A stretch of DNA of 64,000 nucleotides. Source: Pomacea canaliculata. Its lineage: Eukaryota > Mollusca > Gastropoda > Architaenioglossa > Ampullariidae. Within the stretch, counting starts at the first letter, position 1. The number at the start of each line of letters is the position of its first letter. The notes below the pieces were generated by a model. That model did not search any database. It was not told the origin of the DNA and was given only the letters and a program-made list of their open reading frames with translations. Location of the stretch: assembly GCF_003073045.1 (NCBI RefSeq), contig NC_037601.1, positions 10,961,807 to 11,025,806 of the forward strand, written 5' to 3'. This document shows positions 54,762 through 64,000 of the stretch, one piece after another. Position numbers and translations under genes: made by a program.

Positions 54762-56555
54762 TCATATGATACGGCATACTTCCAACATATGCTTATGCAA
54801 GTATCTTTTCTGAGAAAATGCGCGTCCACATTTAGGGCAGACAAAACTTTTGGAACTAGTTGTGTGAATAAGCGTGTGAGAGCGGAGGTTGGACTTATCC
54901 GCGAAAGCTTTATTGCATTGTGGGAAGGAACAGTGGAATGGCCGCTCGCCAGTGTGGGTGCGCATATGACCCTTCAGTAGCCAGGAGCGAGTGAAGACCC
55001 GCGAGCAGACCACACACTTGTTGCGAGCTCCGCTGCCCACGCCGGTGACACTGTGGTTCAGCAAATGCGAACTGAGGTCGCTGGCTCTAGAGAACTGCAG
55101 CTGACAGTCAGGGCACTTGTGGCAACTTGGACTGTTGTTGCGACTTACGTTCCTCGTCTTTGTCATCAGGACGGAGCTGGTGATGTTATCTGTGTGCACA
55201 TCGTTTTCATCAGGGAAATACACGCCGCAGTCCGACTCCGCTTTCCTGTACTGCCGGCCTCTCTTCTTGGGAAAGACTGAGCTTGAATGCGTACAGTGAT
55301 TTTCTCTAGGAATGCGACCATAGCAATGGAGAACGCCGTCAAACACATGTTCATGTCCAGGAGAACTCGTACAGTCTGGGCTGGCTTCTTGCTTCAGCGA
55401 GAATATGTACTGGGCAAGCGACGCTGTGCAGCTCTGTGACTGTGTGTATAACGTGCCTGTTGACTGAGACTGTCTGTATGAGCTGCCTGCTGTCTCTGAT
55501 TGGGTGTGTGACGTTCCTGCTGTGTGCGATTGTGCCAATGACATGCCTGATGTCGAAGTTGCTGATCCTTCCTCGCTTCTGCTATCACTTCTCTCGGTTG
55601 GCAAGACAGATGGCACCGATGGCATGCCGCTGGTGTCAGCTCGGTTGGCGGTGACTATGAGTGGAATGAAGTTCAGACAGGAGACCGTGTACTCTCTAGC
55701 CGACACTGCAGCAGCCACAGAGCTGACCCAAGCACTGCTGGCAGCAGAGCTGGTCAGAGGACATCTGCGTTGCTGACATTCTGTAATAAGCATACCACAG
55801 TGAGCGTTGTGCATGTCGGCCCACGCGGGGTAAGCGGCCAGGTGTGGGCTGTCGAGTGGGAGGAGCACGGGCTGCAGGACTGCCGCAGGTATCAGGAGGC
55901 CAGCCATCGAGTAGCTGCTGTCTGCTCGACCTGGGGGAGGCAGCCCTTCGTCCTGCACACACCGAGCTGATCCCGACACCAGAAGATTGGGTGCCGTATG
56001 TGGTGATGCCGTGGATTTCTCTTCCACCAAAGGCAGAATCTGTTGAGAAGACCCAGACCACCCTGACGATATGTCGCGCGATGAGGTAAATGCCAAAGAA
56101 CTCATCAAGACAGGTGGGTTGCTCTTTTCCTGCAAACATGTGGACTCCGCTTGCAGACCCGTTTGTGAAGAACACAAGGAGTTTAAGGTTGTCAACCCTG
56201 AACTCAGTTGCCGCCGGCGGTCCGATGTTGGTAGCAAGTGAATGGTGTTGGAGCTCTTTTGCAGTGGCTTCTGCTGACTGCATTTCGTAAGAGCAGCTGT
56301 TGACGGCAAGTTCTCCTTGTTTGTGACGATGACATTCGCTCTAGTTTGCTTGTGAGTTCTAATCTTTTTTAAATTTTTATGCGTTTGGTGCACAGTTTTA
56401 GACCTAAAAATCCTGTCTTCATGTGCTTGTAAAAAATGGCGGCAGCGCTCAAAACAGAAGTCGGGGCTGTATTGGGTGATCGCAGAGTCGCAGCTCCATC
56501 TCTTGATCAATGGAGATGCCGCTACAAGCTGCTGGTTCGGGCTGGGAGCATTCAT
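54762..56555 (-). CDS. Snail/Scratch-superfamily C2H2 zinc-finger transcription factor
   Basis: Open frame of 597 codons with four C-terminal fingers: residues about 479-501 (HKCPDCQ...HLLNH), 512-534 (CVVCSRVFTRSWLLKGHMRT), 540-564 (CNKAFADKSNLRSH) and 571-594 (CGRAFSQKRYLHKHMLEVC). The TRSWLLKGHMRTHTGERPF linker, AFADKSNLRSH and the final C2HC finger (HKHxxxxC) mark the Snail/Scratch group, DNA-binding repressors of E-box targets (family knowledge). Finger 3 has Cys-x4-Cys where Snail has Cys-x2-Cys. The 478-residue N-terminus is Ser/Thr/Gln-rich and has four about 10-residue repeats (QSxTAGTSxT type, residues about 338-375). No SNAG motif is at this start. The frame stays open upstream to about 56,670 and an acceptor (tgcttgcag) lies just before the ATG, so a 5' exon is likely and this start may be internal. 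Confidence 0.82.
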   Translation of the reverse strand: MNAPSPNQQLVAASPLIKRWSCDSAITQYSPDFCFERCRHFLQAHEDRIFRSKTVHQTHKNLKKIRTHKQTRANVIVTNKENLPSTAALTKCSQQKPLQKSSNTIHLLPTSDRRRQLSSGLTTLNSLCSSQTGLQAESTCLQEKSNPPVLMSSLAFTSSRDISSGWSGSSQQILPLVEEKSTASPHTAPNLLVSGSARCVQDEGLPPPGRADSSYSMAGLLIPAAVLQPVLLPLDSPHLAAYPAWADMHNAHCGMLITECQQRRCPLTSSAASSAWVSSVAAAVSAREYTVSCLNFIPLIVTANRADTSGMPSVPSVLPTERSDSRSEEGSATSTSGMSLAQSHTAGTSHTQSETAGSSYRQSQSTGTLYTQSQSCTASLAQYIFSLKQEASPDCTSSPGHEHVFDGVLHCYGRIPRENHCTHSSSVFPKKRGRQYRKAESDCGVYFPDENDVHTDNITSSVLMTKTRNVSRNNSPSCHKCPDCQLQFSRASDLSSHLLNHSVTGVGSGARNKCVVCSRVFTRSWLLKGHMRTHTGERPFHCSFPQCNKAFADKSNLRSHTLIHTTSSKSFVCPKCGRAFSQKRYLHKHMLEVCRII

Positions 56556-56679
56556 GCTCAGCTGGAATCTGCAAGCAGTTACAAAAACAGCATGGATTTG
56601 TCTTGACGTGGAAATTTGTCCGTTACTTTTTACTTCATTACTTAAATGTCTGTGCCAGTTTTCAGTTGATCAATATTAA

Positions 56680-58195
56680 TATGAATTTCTAAGTTGTTAC
56701 TTCTGACAGAACTTTCTGTAGTATTGACATTTTGGAGTGGTACATAGATTTCGTCCTCCAAAATCATTCTCAGCTGATATTTAATTAAAAGATGTTTGCA
56801 GTTTTGCAGAACACGCTGCAGCAATCAAATTAGTTAAGTCCTCAAACCTTGTTACTAAAGAAAGATGGTTGAATGAAGGATCCTTGCTGGCTGCTTTGCG
56901 TTGTCTTGGCTGAGAGCTTTTAGCAGCCGGACTATCTTGAATATGTCCACTGCCGGTCTCGGCGATACTGGACCGTGTGGGCCTGTGGCGCCAGCCTTAC
57001 ATGAAAACAAACATAAAACCAGGAGCATGGAAGCACACACACACACGAGCACGTTAACCCATAACCTCACCCTCCTTGCTATCAGACTGACCTAGCTAAG
57101 CTAGAGCACATTTACGGTCTGTAGACTTGAAGCTTTTTCTGCAAAAAGCTACACCGAACGGTCCGTCCACAAATACATATGTTTCCCTGCCGGTGGTTCT
57201 AGCAAAACGTGTACGTTTTATGAAAGACACTTATCCTGTTTCATCAGAAGACATAGTCCTGTCTATTCCATGCTGGAATTTCCTAATAAACGTTTGGGAA
57301 AACCCATAGTCAAAATGGAAAAAAATAACTTTGTTCATCATACTAACGACTTTGTGAAATGACTGGGGACTTAAACCGTGTTATCGGTTAGCATCCGACT
57401 TTAGCCAGGCGGTCCGGTGGCACAACGGTTAGCATCTGTCACCAACAGAGTGAGAATTGGATTTCCTGGGTTCAGATCGATGTTTCTCGGCTATCTTACT
57501 ACTAGCAAGGGTTAAAAAACATGTCACTGAACAATGTTTAGATGCTTTTTCAAACCGTCTAGTTTTGTTTCCATCTTATGCCCAACCCTCATGCACTTGT
57601 ACATCATGTGTTGGATGAATTGTTTTTATTCAGGAAAGATCAAGATGTGAAATCAGCATGTGGTGTAGAGTTTTACAATTCTGCAAACTTAAATCAACCC
57701 CGCTTAAATTAAACAAAAAGTGAATCTGTAAACTTGTGACTAAATTTGTCTGAAAGAAACATCTACAATATAAATATGAAAGTCGTTCGCTTGCGAGAGG
57801 CAATACTCTACACAGCTTCCTTTTCAGAACAAACTTGCCACTTGAATATCTGGGCATCATTCTGGTAACTTACGCAGATGAATTGAAATTTAAATGTTCT
57901 AACATCAATTGACTAATCTGCCTCTGTTTTCTCGCCAAGCACCTGTTCTGATGTACGTTGTTCAAATGAAGTATCCATTTCGGGGCCAGGCACAAGCAGC
58001 ATTTCATTATACAAACTCGCTCAGATATTTCTTTTCAGCCTCACTGCTCGCTTACTAACATCACGAAAACGACACACCATCACACTTGTTGTCTGACTAC
58101 TGTAAACATTAACCCTAAAATAAATAATAACGCTCGCAGCTGTGGTTGCACTTCAGAAGATCAGCCAGTAAACTGAAGGCAAAGGAAAAACAAAA
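56680..58195. other. Probable first intron or upstream flank of the zinc-finger gene
   Basis: No protein-coding segment could be recognised on either strand apart from a SINE head at 57,409. If the SNAG-like exon at 58.2 kb belongs to the zinc-finger gene, this is its intron. Confidence 0.4.
57409..57500 (+). mobile_element. tRNA-headed SINE copy
   Basis: GGTCCGGTGGCACAACGG contains an A box, and GGTTCAGATCG makes a good B box about 55 bases later. The sequence matches the heads at 2,605 (reverse) and 22,150. It does not fold as a full tRNA, so it is a SINE and not a tRNA gene. Confidence 0.75.
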
Positions 58196-58201
58196 GCTCA
58201 C

Positions 58202-58268
58202 CGAAGCGACCGTCCAGGAATTCACCAGCTCTGTAACCCCGCAAGGAATTCAGAAACGATTTTGGCAT
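58202..58268 (-). CDS. Candidate SNAG-type first exon
   Basis: On the minus strand an ATG at 58268 opens MPKSFLNSLRGYRAGEFLDG and runs to a donor G|GTGAGC (phase 1). Snail, Scratch and Gfi proteins begin MPRSFLVK (SNAG repressor motif, LSD1 recruitment), so MPKSFL is a good match in the right place and orientation. However, the acceptor before the zinc-finger frame needs a phase-2 donor, so a further small exon or another splice site would be required. Tentative. Confidence 0.3.
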
Positions 58269-58519
58269 TATTTAGACGCTGTGTGGGCCGCAAGGCAAAT
58301 AAAATTCCAGAAACAATGATAGGTGCTGCGCGTCTCTCAAACGCGGTCGTTGTAATCAGCCAAGCAGTGCGCAAGCGTGGTGACGTCGTGCGCGCGCACC
58401 TTGCTAGGAAACGCGTCTCGCCCTGTGACGTGACTCGAGCACCGACACACTTTCACCTGCATTCCTCATCGCATGCAAACCCACTATGTCAAACTCACAG
58501 AGCCAAATGCTTTTAAAAC

Positions 58520-60665
58520 CTGCCGCTATAGACCAGTGAAGAATGGAGTCGACACATTTAACGCTTTTGCTTTTCGATCGTTACTTACTCCATACCGGTC
58601 CTCCCTTATCCCAAAATAAAATAATTATATAATTTAAAACACCTTTTATCCGCCATCTTAATCTAACTTTAAACAAAACTGATCGGACCATGCCCAACGT
58701 TGTCATATTCTCTCCTGTAGCAGCTGATAAGTCAGTGGTACACGTGGGAGGATTATCTCACTCAACAAACATAAAACTTACAGATAAATAAAACTAAAAG
58801 GATTGAAAATGAACAGGGGACTGAAGATTAATGCGGGCTGGTGAGTTTACAGAAAATCTTACAGCCAGTTAACATTCTGAAAATAACGAGTTTAAGTTGG
58901 TGCTTAAACTTTTAAATCACGATGGAAAAATTATTCAAGCTACTGCAAAACCAAAGGAAGGCAAAACATGGTAACCAAAGAATTAGAGGTGATTGTATGA
59001 AACACGGAGGCAGAGGAGAATATAGCAGAAAAATAAGTCACTGACCAACTGGTACGAGAAGAAAAGGAAAACATGCCACTGCAAAGAAGGAAAAAGAGAA
59101 ATGCAAAAACATTGTAATTGGAAAGAGAAACCAACAACACATAACCAAAAACCTCAAAACACCAATAATACAGATAACAATTGAGACAGGAGAACCGTAT
59201 CAACATCACAGCGGCTACATGAGACGTGGCAACTTGATAATAGCAGGCCAATACAACAAAAGACAAAGACAGTAAAGCAAGCTAAATTGTGACAGAAATA
59301 GCAAAATAAAGCCTGGGTTCAAGTGAAACGAACGAGTTACAATAAAGTAGTGTGGGGGAAGAGAGGAGGAACAGTATTTCAAAATAGTCACAATCTAATG
59401 AAAGGAGGTTAAGTACACATAAAAGAAGAGGGATAGAGTAGCAGCTGAAGAAATGATGAATGAAATATTGAACGAGAAAATGACTATTACAGTACGAAAA
59501 AGAATAATGGAGAAAAGGATTATTAAAAGTTCAAACAAAGGACCAGATATTTCCCATGACTAGGCATGAAAATTGCTTCTTACAGGTGCATTGAATATAA
59601 AGGATCTTGAAAGATCAACAAATCATCCTCTTACATAACAATTGCTGTAAAAGCATATACAAGGCTTTACATACTCAGGAAATGCCACTAGGACAAAATT
59701 ACTTGTTTTATTACTGGTCAATCTCCATGATGGATAGATAGTAGAATGCATGGTACACTGTCATCATTTGTATACACAAGTTTTAGCGAGATCCTACTCG
59801 TACTGCAGTATGTATTTGTTAACACTGTCACTTTATTCGTGTTTTCTCAAAAAGTGGATAAGCATACTCTACAAATTCCCCAAAACGTGATAGTACTTGT
59901 ACTCAATAAAAAATGGGTCTCATATTAACTTCTCAGGCTTTACCTAAAGCGTAAAGAACATTTAATAACAAGTGTTGAAGGTAAGAGTTGAATAACATCT
60001 TTCCTGTCTACAATAGACACAATGAGGTTATTTTGTCAATTATTTGGCGCACGCGCAGTGCACACTCATCTGTGGTTAAAACGGAAGCAGGGGTTAGTTT
60101 GTTAGTCAGCTGCCTTACCGAGACATACAAACTAAGAGATGGGTGAAAAAGATCACTGTTTTCTCAACAGTAAATTTAAAAAGGGGCAGGAAAAAATATA
60201 TCTGCTTCCCCAATGGTAAATGCCTAAAAACTCGCAAGACAAAAAGTGGTTGTAAGGGAAATGAAGAGAACTTCGTGCCGACTGCAAACTCTACCTTGCG
60301 CGGTCATTTCATATCAGGATTTCAGATAAATGACTCGTGTTCGATCAGCTAGATCCCAATATTATATTGTGGGTATGAAAATCAGTGAAAGAATACAAGC
60401 CTCACCTTGACAAGCAAAACAGCCCCTTGTAGTGTAATTTCGAACATCTTTGCCAGGCTTGGACAAAAGTACCGTAAACTAAAAGATGCGTGTTGCAGCG
60501 CAAAACAATGATTTCGAAATAACAGTTAACGGAGAGAGCCTTGTAAGTGTGAAAAATAGCAGTGCTGCAAGATATAAATAGCCACAACGCTATCGCATAA
60601 TAAGTATTTTATTACAGGAACAAACATTTGTAGAGACAATGTGCAGAGATTTACAATTCATAATA
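58520..60665. other. Intergenic, no recognised gene
   Basis: AT-rich. The longest frames (108 codons minus, 58940-59266; 69 codons plus, 60143-60352) show no known domain. No RNA gene or repeat with readable ends recognised. Confidence 0.45.
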
Positions 60666-61403
60666 CAGTCAAATCTCCCTACTATGCCACCTACCGGGAC
60701 CGAGCAAAAGTGGCATAGTAGCGAGAGTCGCATAGTAGAGAGGGTTCGTAAAAACGGCTTTATTTGTTCAAGTTACCCGTCAGTCCAAAGCAGGGGTGGG
60801 CAATTAATTTTCCCAAGGGGCCGCATGAGAAATTGGGATGGTTTTAGAGGGCCGGACTAATATAGTTAACTCAGTTTTACCTAATACTGTATGTATAGTA
60901 TATATACTGGCGGGCGGGCCGGTCAGAGACAGGAGGCCTTTGCCCAGGTCTGGTCCAAAGCTCTCAAGAATCGTCGGCTTCGCTAGCTATCTCCTCTCAT
61001 TCTCCCCCTCACCTCTTCATCCTCCACCCCTCCCAACCATATCCGCGCACCTGCATCCTGTCGCTAGTCGACCCCCTCACACCTTCCCTCTGTCACGTGA
61101 CTGTCACCCGGCCAGCGACCACCACCCCCCCACATTGCCAGCCTCCACCCTCCCTGTGTGCGTGCTATGTTCCATCCCACCTAACTGCGATGTCCCACAC
61201 TACCATACAGTATAGTAATCGAGCACTGCGCGGAATTTCACAACTTGTGTCTTTTAACAGTCACAAAAAAGTGGCATAGTAGCGAGAGTAGGGGTGGCAT
61301 AGTAAATTTTTTTTACATTGAATTTATAGTCGGGACCGAGCAAAAGTGGCATAATACCGAGAGTGGCATAGTAGCGGGGTGGCATAGTAGGGAGATTTGA
61401 CTG
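60666..61403. mobile_element. Tc1/mariner-pogo type MITE with TA target duplication
   Basis: The left end CAGTCAAATCTCCCTACTAT and the right end ATAGTAGGGAGATTTGACTG are long inverted repeats, each flanked by TA (60664-60665, 61404-61405). GTGGCATAGTAG motifs repeat inside both ends. The centre holds a C-rich 150-bp stretch and another, inserted element. No transposase frame. Confidence 0.85.
60791..60952. mobile_element. hAT MITE nested in the larger MITE, with 8-bp target duplication
   Basis: It starts CAGGGGTGGGCAA and ends TTTGCCCAGGTCTG, an imperfect inverted pair. The 8-base sequence GTCCAAAG lies on both sides (60783-60790 and 60953-60960). Eight-base duplications and CAGGGGTGGGCAA-like ends are typical of hAT elements. 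Confidence 0.9.
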
Positions 61404-61524
61404 TATATATATAACATATATATAAGAAATAATACTTTTATTACAATTTTTACCACCATCCCTGTCTCTCACACACACGAGAAAAAGGGGAAACATCATT
61501 TTCCTTGCATTTATTAAGATCTTC

Positions 61525-63425
61525 ACCACCATCTTGTAGTGGTGTGGTGGCTTGCGCGCCTTGTCGATCCTCAGAGCTATGTCGGAGGGAGTCTTGTGCT
61601 CCTGGCAGGTCTAACCACGCCGAACAGGTCTGTCAGGGGAGAGGCCAGACTAAAATGTTGCACCCTGGCCCTCCAGGTTGGGGGTTTTGATTTGGGCTAA
61701 CAACCAACTCATTAAAAACAAAGCTGTTACGGAAACCGCAACAGTACCACAACAAGGGCCTGGTCTGGAAGATTCCTCTCTAGAAGAGCTTATGACGCAT
61801 GCTGATGAAAGCCTTAGGGAAGCCAGCTCGCCGACTCATCTTTTGACGACCAAGGCAAGAATCAGGATAGGGACCTGAAACATCAGAACCCTCTATGAAA
61901 AGGGCAAGAGAAATGACGAAATACAACATCAGGGTTTTTCGGTTATGCGAAACCAGATGGAATGGAAGTGGCCAGACCAGACTAACATTGGGAGAAACCA
62001 TTATTTACTCTGGCCACAAAGTCCTGGACCACGATCCTACCCAGGGAGTAGCACTGCTGATGTCAACACAGGCAACAAAGGCGCTGATGGCATGGGAACC
62101 AGTGTCACCATGGCTCATGTCAACAAGATTCAACGCCAAAAGAAGGAAGTTACCGAAGACAGGTGACCTCTCTCAGTGTAACAATTGGCGGGGGATCATC
62201 TCCAGTAAAGTTCTATCAAGGGTAATTCTAGAGAGACTGAAGAAGGCACTAACCAAGAAACTGAGACCGGAACAAGCAGAGTTTCGCCAGGATAGATCAT
62301 GAATTGACCACATTGCCATCCTCCGTATCATCGAGATGTCTATTGAGAGGCAGTCCTCCCTCTATATAACTTTTGTGGACTTCGAGAAGACATTCGACAG
62401 CGTAGACATGGACGTCATCTGGAGGCTGATGATCCACTATTACATTACACCTAAGCTCATAAACATCATTCAAGGTTTGTACGAAAACTCGTCCTGCCAA
62501 GTTATTTCCAATGGCAAACTTACTAAACCTTTTGTAGTGAAGACCAGTGTAAGACAGGGTTGCATAGTATCACCAACAATCTTCCTGATGACCATAGACT
62601 GGATTATGCGCAAGACAACCCAAGACAACACCGGTATCCAGTGGACCTTCACCAAACAGCTGGAGGACCTGGACTTTGTAGATAACATTAGTCTTCTATC
62701 TCATAGGCAACAACATGCACAAACCAAACTGAGTAAGCTAGAAGAGGAAACTGAGAAGACTGGCTTAAAGGTCAACAGAAAGAAGACCGAAGTGATGAGA
62801 ATCAACAAGCAGGAACTCCCAATCCAACTTCAAGGAGAGAACATCCTGAACACAGACCGATTCACGTATCTGGGGAGCAATGTCAACAAGGATGGTGGAA
62901 AGGATAATGACATCAAAAGCCGCATCAAGGCCAGGCATGCTTTCAACGGCCTACGCCCCATCTGGAACTCCCGAGCATTATCCTTCAGCAGTAAGACCCG
63001 TATCTTCAACACCAATGTATGGTTCTGAAACCTGAAGAGTGACAAATACCATGAACAACAAGCTCCAGACCTTTACCAACCGATGCCTACGCCATATTCT
63101 GGGAATAAGATGGCCTGAAAAATCTCCAACAGCAGCCTGTGGAAAAGAACCAGCCAGAATGCCACTAGCCAAAACATCACAAAACGCAAATAGGGTTGCA
63201 TAGGACACACCCTGCGCAAACCAGCTGATACCATTGCCAAGAAAACGTGACTGGTACCCTCGGGGAAAGAGTAGATGGGAGACGAAAGCAGACTTGGAAA
63301 CAGTAGAAAATGAGGCAAAGGACATCGGAACCACATGGGCCCAACTGAAGGGGACTGCCAAAAACCGGGTCCGCTGACGAGGTGTTGTTTCTCAAAGGAG
63401 CAACAAGGAATAAACCAACTAACTT
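61525..63425 (+). mobile_element. Internally deleted I/RTE-like non-LTR retrotransposon
   Basis: The 5' leader-like sequence (61,525-61,690) precedes an endonuclease start (KARIRIGT, NIRTLYEKGK, LCETRWNGSGQTRLTLGETI). This jumps near 62,155 straight to RT (NNWRGIISSKVLSRVILERL, then after a stop SLYITFVDFEKTFDSVDMDV, VRQGCIVSPTIFLM), so the rest of the endonuclease and the front of RT are gone. The RT active box, normally (Y/F)ADD, reads FVDN. The tail LRHILGIRWPEKISNSSLWK lies about 63,090-63,150 in another frame. The element is dead. Clade is uncertain; similar elements are common in molluscs. Confidence 0.85.
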
Positions 63426-63842
63426 AAAAAGATCTGTCTGTATATCAGTACATAAAATATACTGTTCAAAAAGACATGTCACCTAATTATGTTTGTTTTA
63501 AACTAGTTATTTATTAAAGGCTCTTAAAATTATTAAGTTAGGATTATGGTTGTGCTGATTAATAAATAATGTTATTCATGCGTAAGCTACTGTACATCTT
63601 ATAGTCTCAATTTCTTGAGATGTTGAATATATATACAAATGGACATAGAAATAACCCTGAGCATTTTGACTTTGTTAATAAAACAAGCACCCACCAAAAT
63701 GTCAGAAATGTTTTGATTTTCAGTTGAAAAAAAGGCCAAACACAAACCCAATGGTGTCAAACATGGGCAGGACCAGATGAAATAATTTTAATGTAAAAAT
63801 TTTCTTTTCAAATCAAACAAGACTGGTATGGTAATATAATTC

Positions 63843-63975
63843 ACTGATAATGAAGTTCAAACTTCAAAGTAGTTTATTAGGAGAATTTAAGAAATAACTT
63901 GAATGTTCAAACTGATAATGAAGTTCAAACTTCAAAGTAGTTTATTAGGAGAATTTAAGAAATAACTTGAATGTT
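63843..63975 (+). repeat. 68-bp direct duplication
   Basis: A unit starting ACTGATAATGAAGTTCAAAC occurs at 63843 and again at 63911, head to tail and almost identical. It carries an internal GAAGTTCAAACTTC near-palindrome. Confidence 0.92.
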
Positions 63976-64000
63976 TTCTTGGCTGTAAATCACTCACTTT

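Noticed and set aside
55394..56283. Other long frames over the zinc-finger gene, e.g. 195 codons minus at 55696-56283
   Set aside because: Out-of-frame shadows of the 597-codon frame, which alone carries the C2H2 fingers.
57409..57500. tRNA gene
   Set aside because: A and B boxes are present but there is no acceptor-stem pairing or anticodon arm; matching dispersed copies identify it as a SINE.

Overview
The window looks like nuclear DNA of a lophotrochozoan animal, most likely a gastropod mollusc. It is AT-rich, its genes are split by GT-AG introns, and it is full of tRNA-headed SINEs, CR1/L2-like and I/RTE-like LINE remnants and small DNA transposons. There is no bacterial-style gene packing. 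The species cannot be named from the sequence alone.

Layout. (1) 1-6,600, minus strand: the 5' end of a WDR7 (rabconnectin-3 beta) gene, with a non-coding first exon and six coding exons; the rest lies beyond base 1. (2) 6,600-10,570: no intact gene; a frameshifted L2-like LINE tail and a mariner transposase scrap. (3) 10,570-34,600, plus strand: a tandem array of SLC7 light-chain-type amino-acid transporters. It has a scrambled dead copy A (exon 11, then exons 4-6 with a stop), an intact 12-exon copy B (about 535 aa) and an intact 12-exon copy C (about 572 aa). B and C share almost identical exons 2-12 but have unrelated first exons and promoters. (4) 37,300-51,520, minus strand: a complete 14-exon PRPF4B (PRP4 spliceosomal kinase) gene, about 1,045 aa, whose introns hold a foldback element, a DNA-transposon MITE, a LINE tail and SINEs. 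(5) 54,760-56,560, minus strand: a Snail/Scratch-superfamily C2H2 zinc-finger gene, with a possible SNAG-type first exon at 58.2 kb. (6) 60,660-63,430: nested MITEs and an internally deleted non-LTR retrotransposon.

How the parts relate. A broken PRPF4B exon sits just downstream of transporter copy B. The duplicated unit therefore once ran from the transporter into PRPF4B, giving a transporter-PRPF4B pair from which the second PRPF4B was deleted. Both intact transporters keep the cysteine used to pair with an SLC3 heavy chain, but the substrate-binding Gly-Ser-Gly of TM1 has become His-Ser-Ser. That makes this pair the most unusual coding feature here. Intron 2 of copy B carries five perfect TGACGTCA (CRE) palindromes in under 200 bp.

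Exon limits were read by hand from splice signals, codon phase and remembered family sequences. No alignment or expression data were available.
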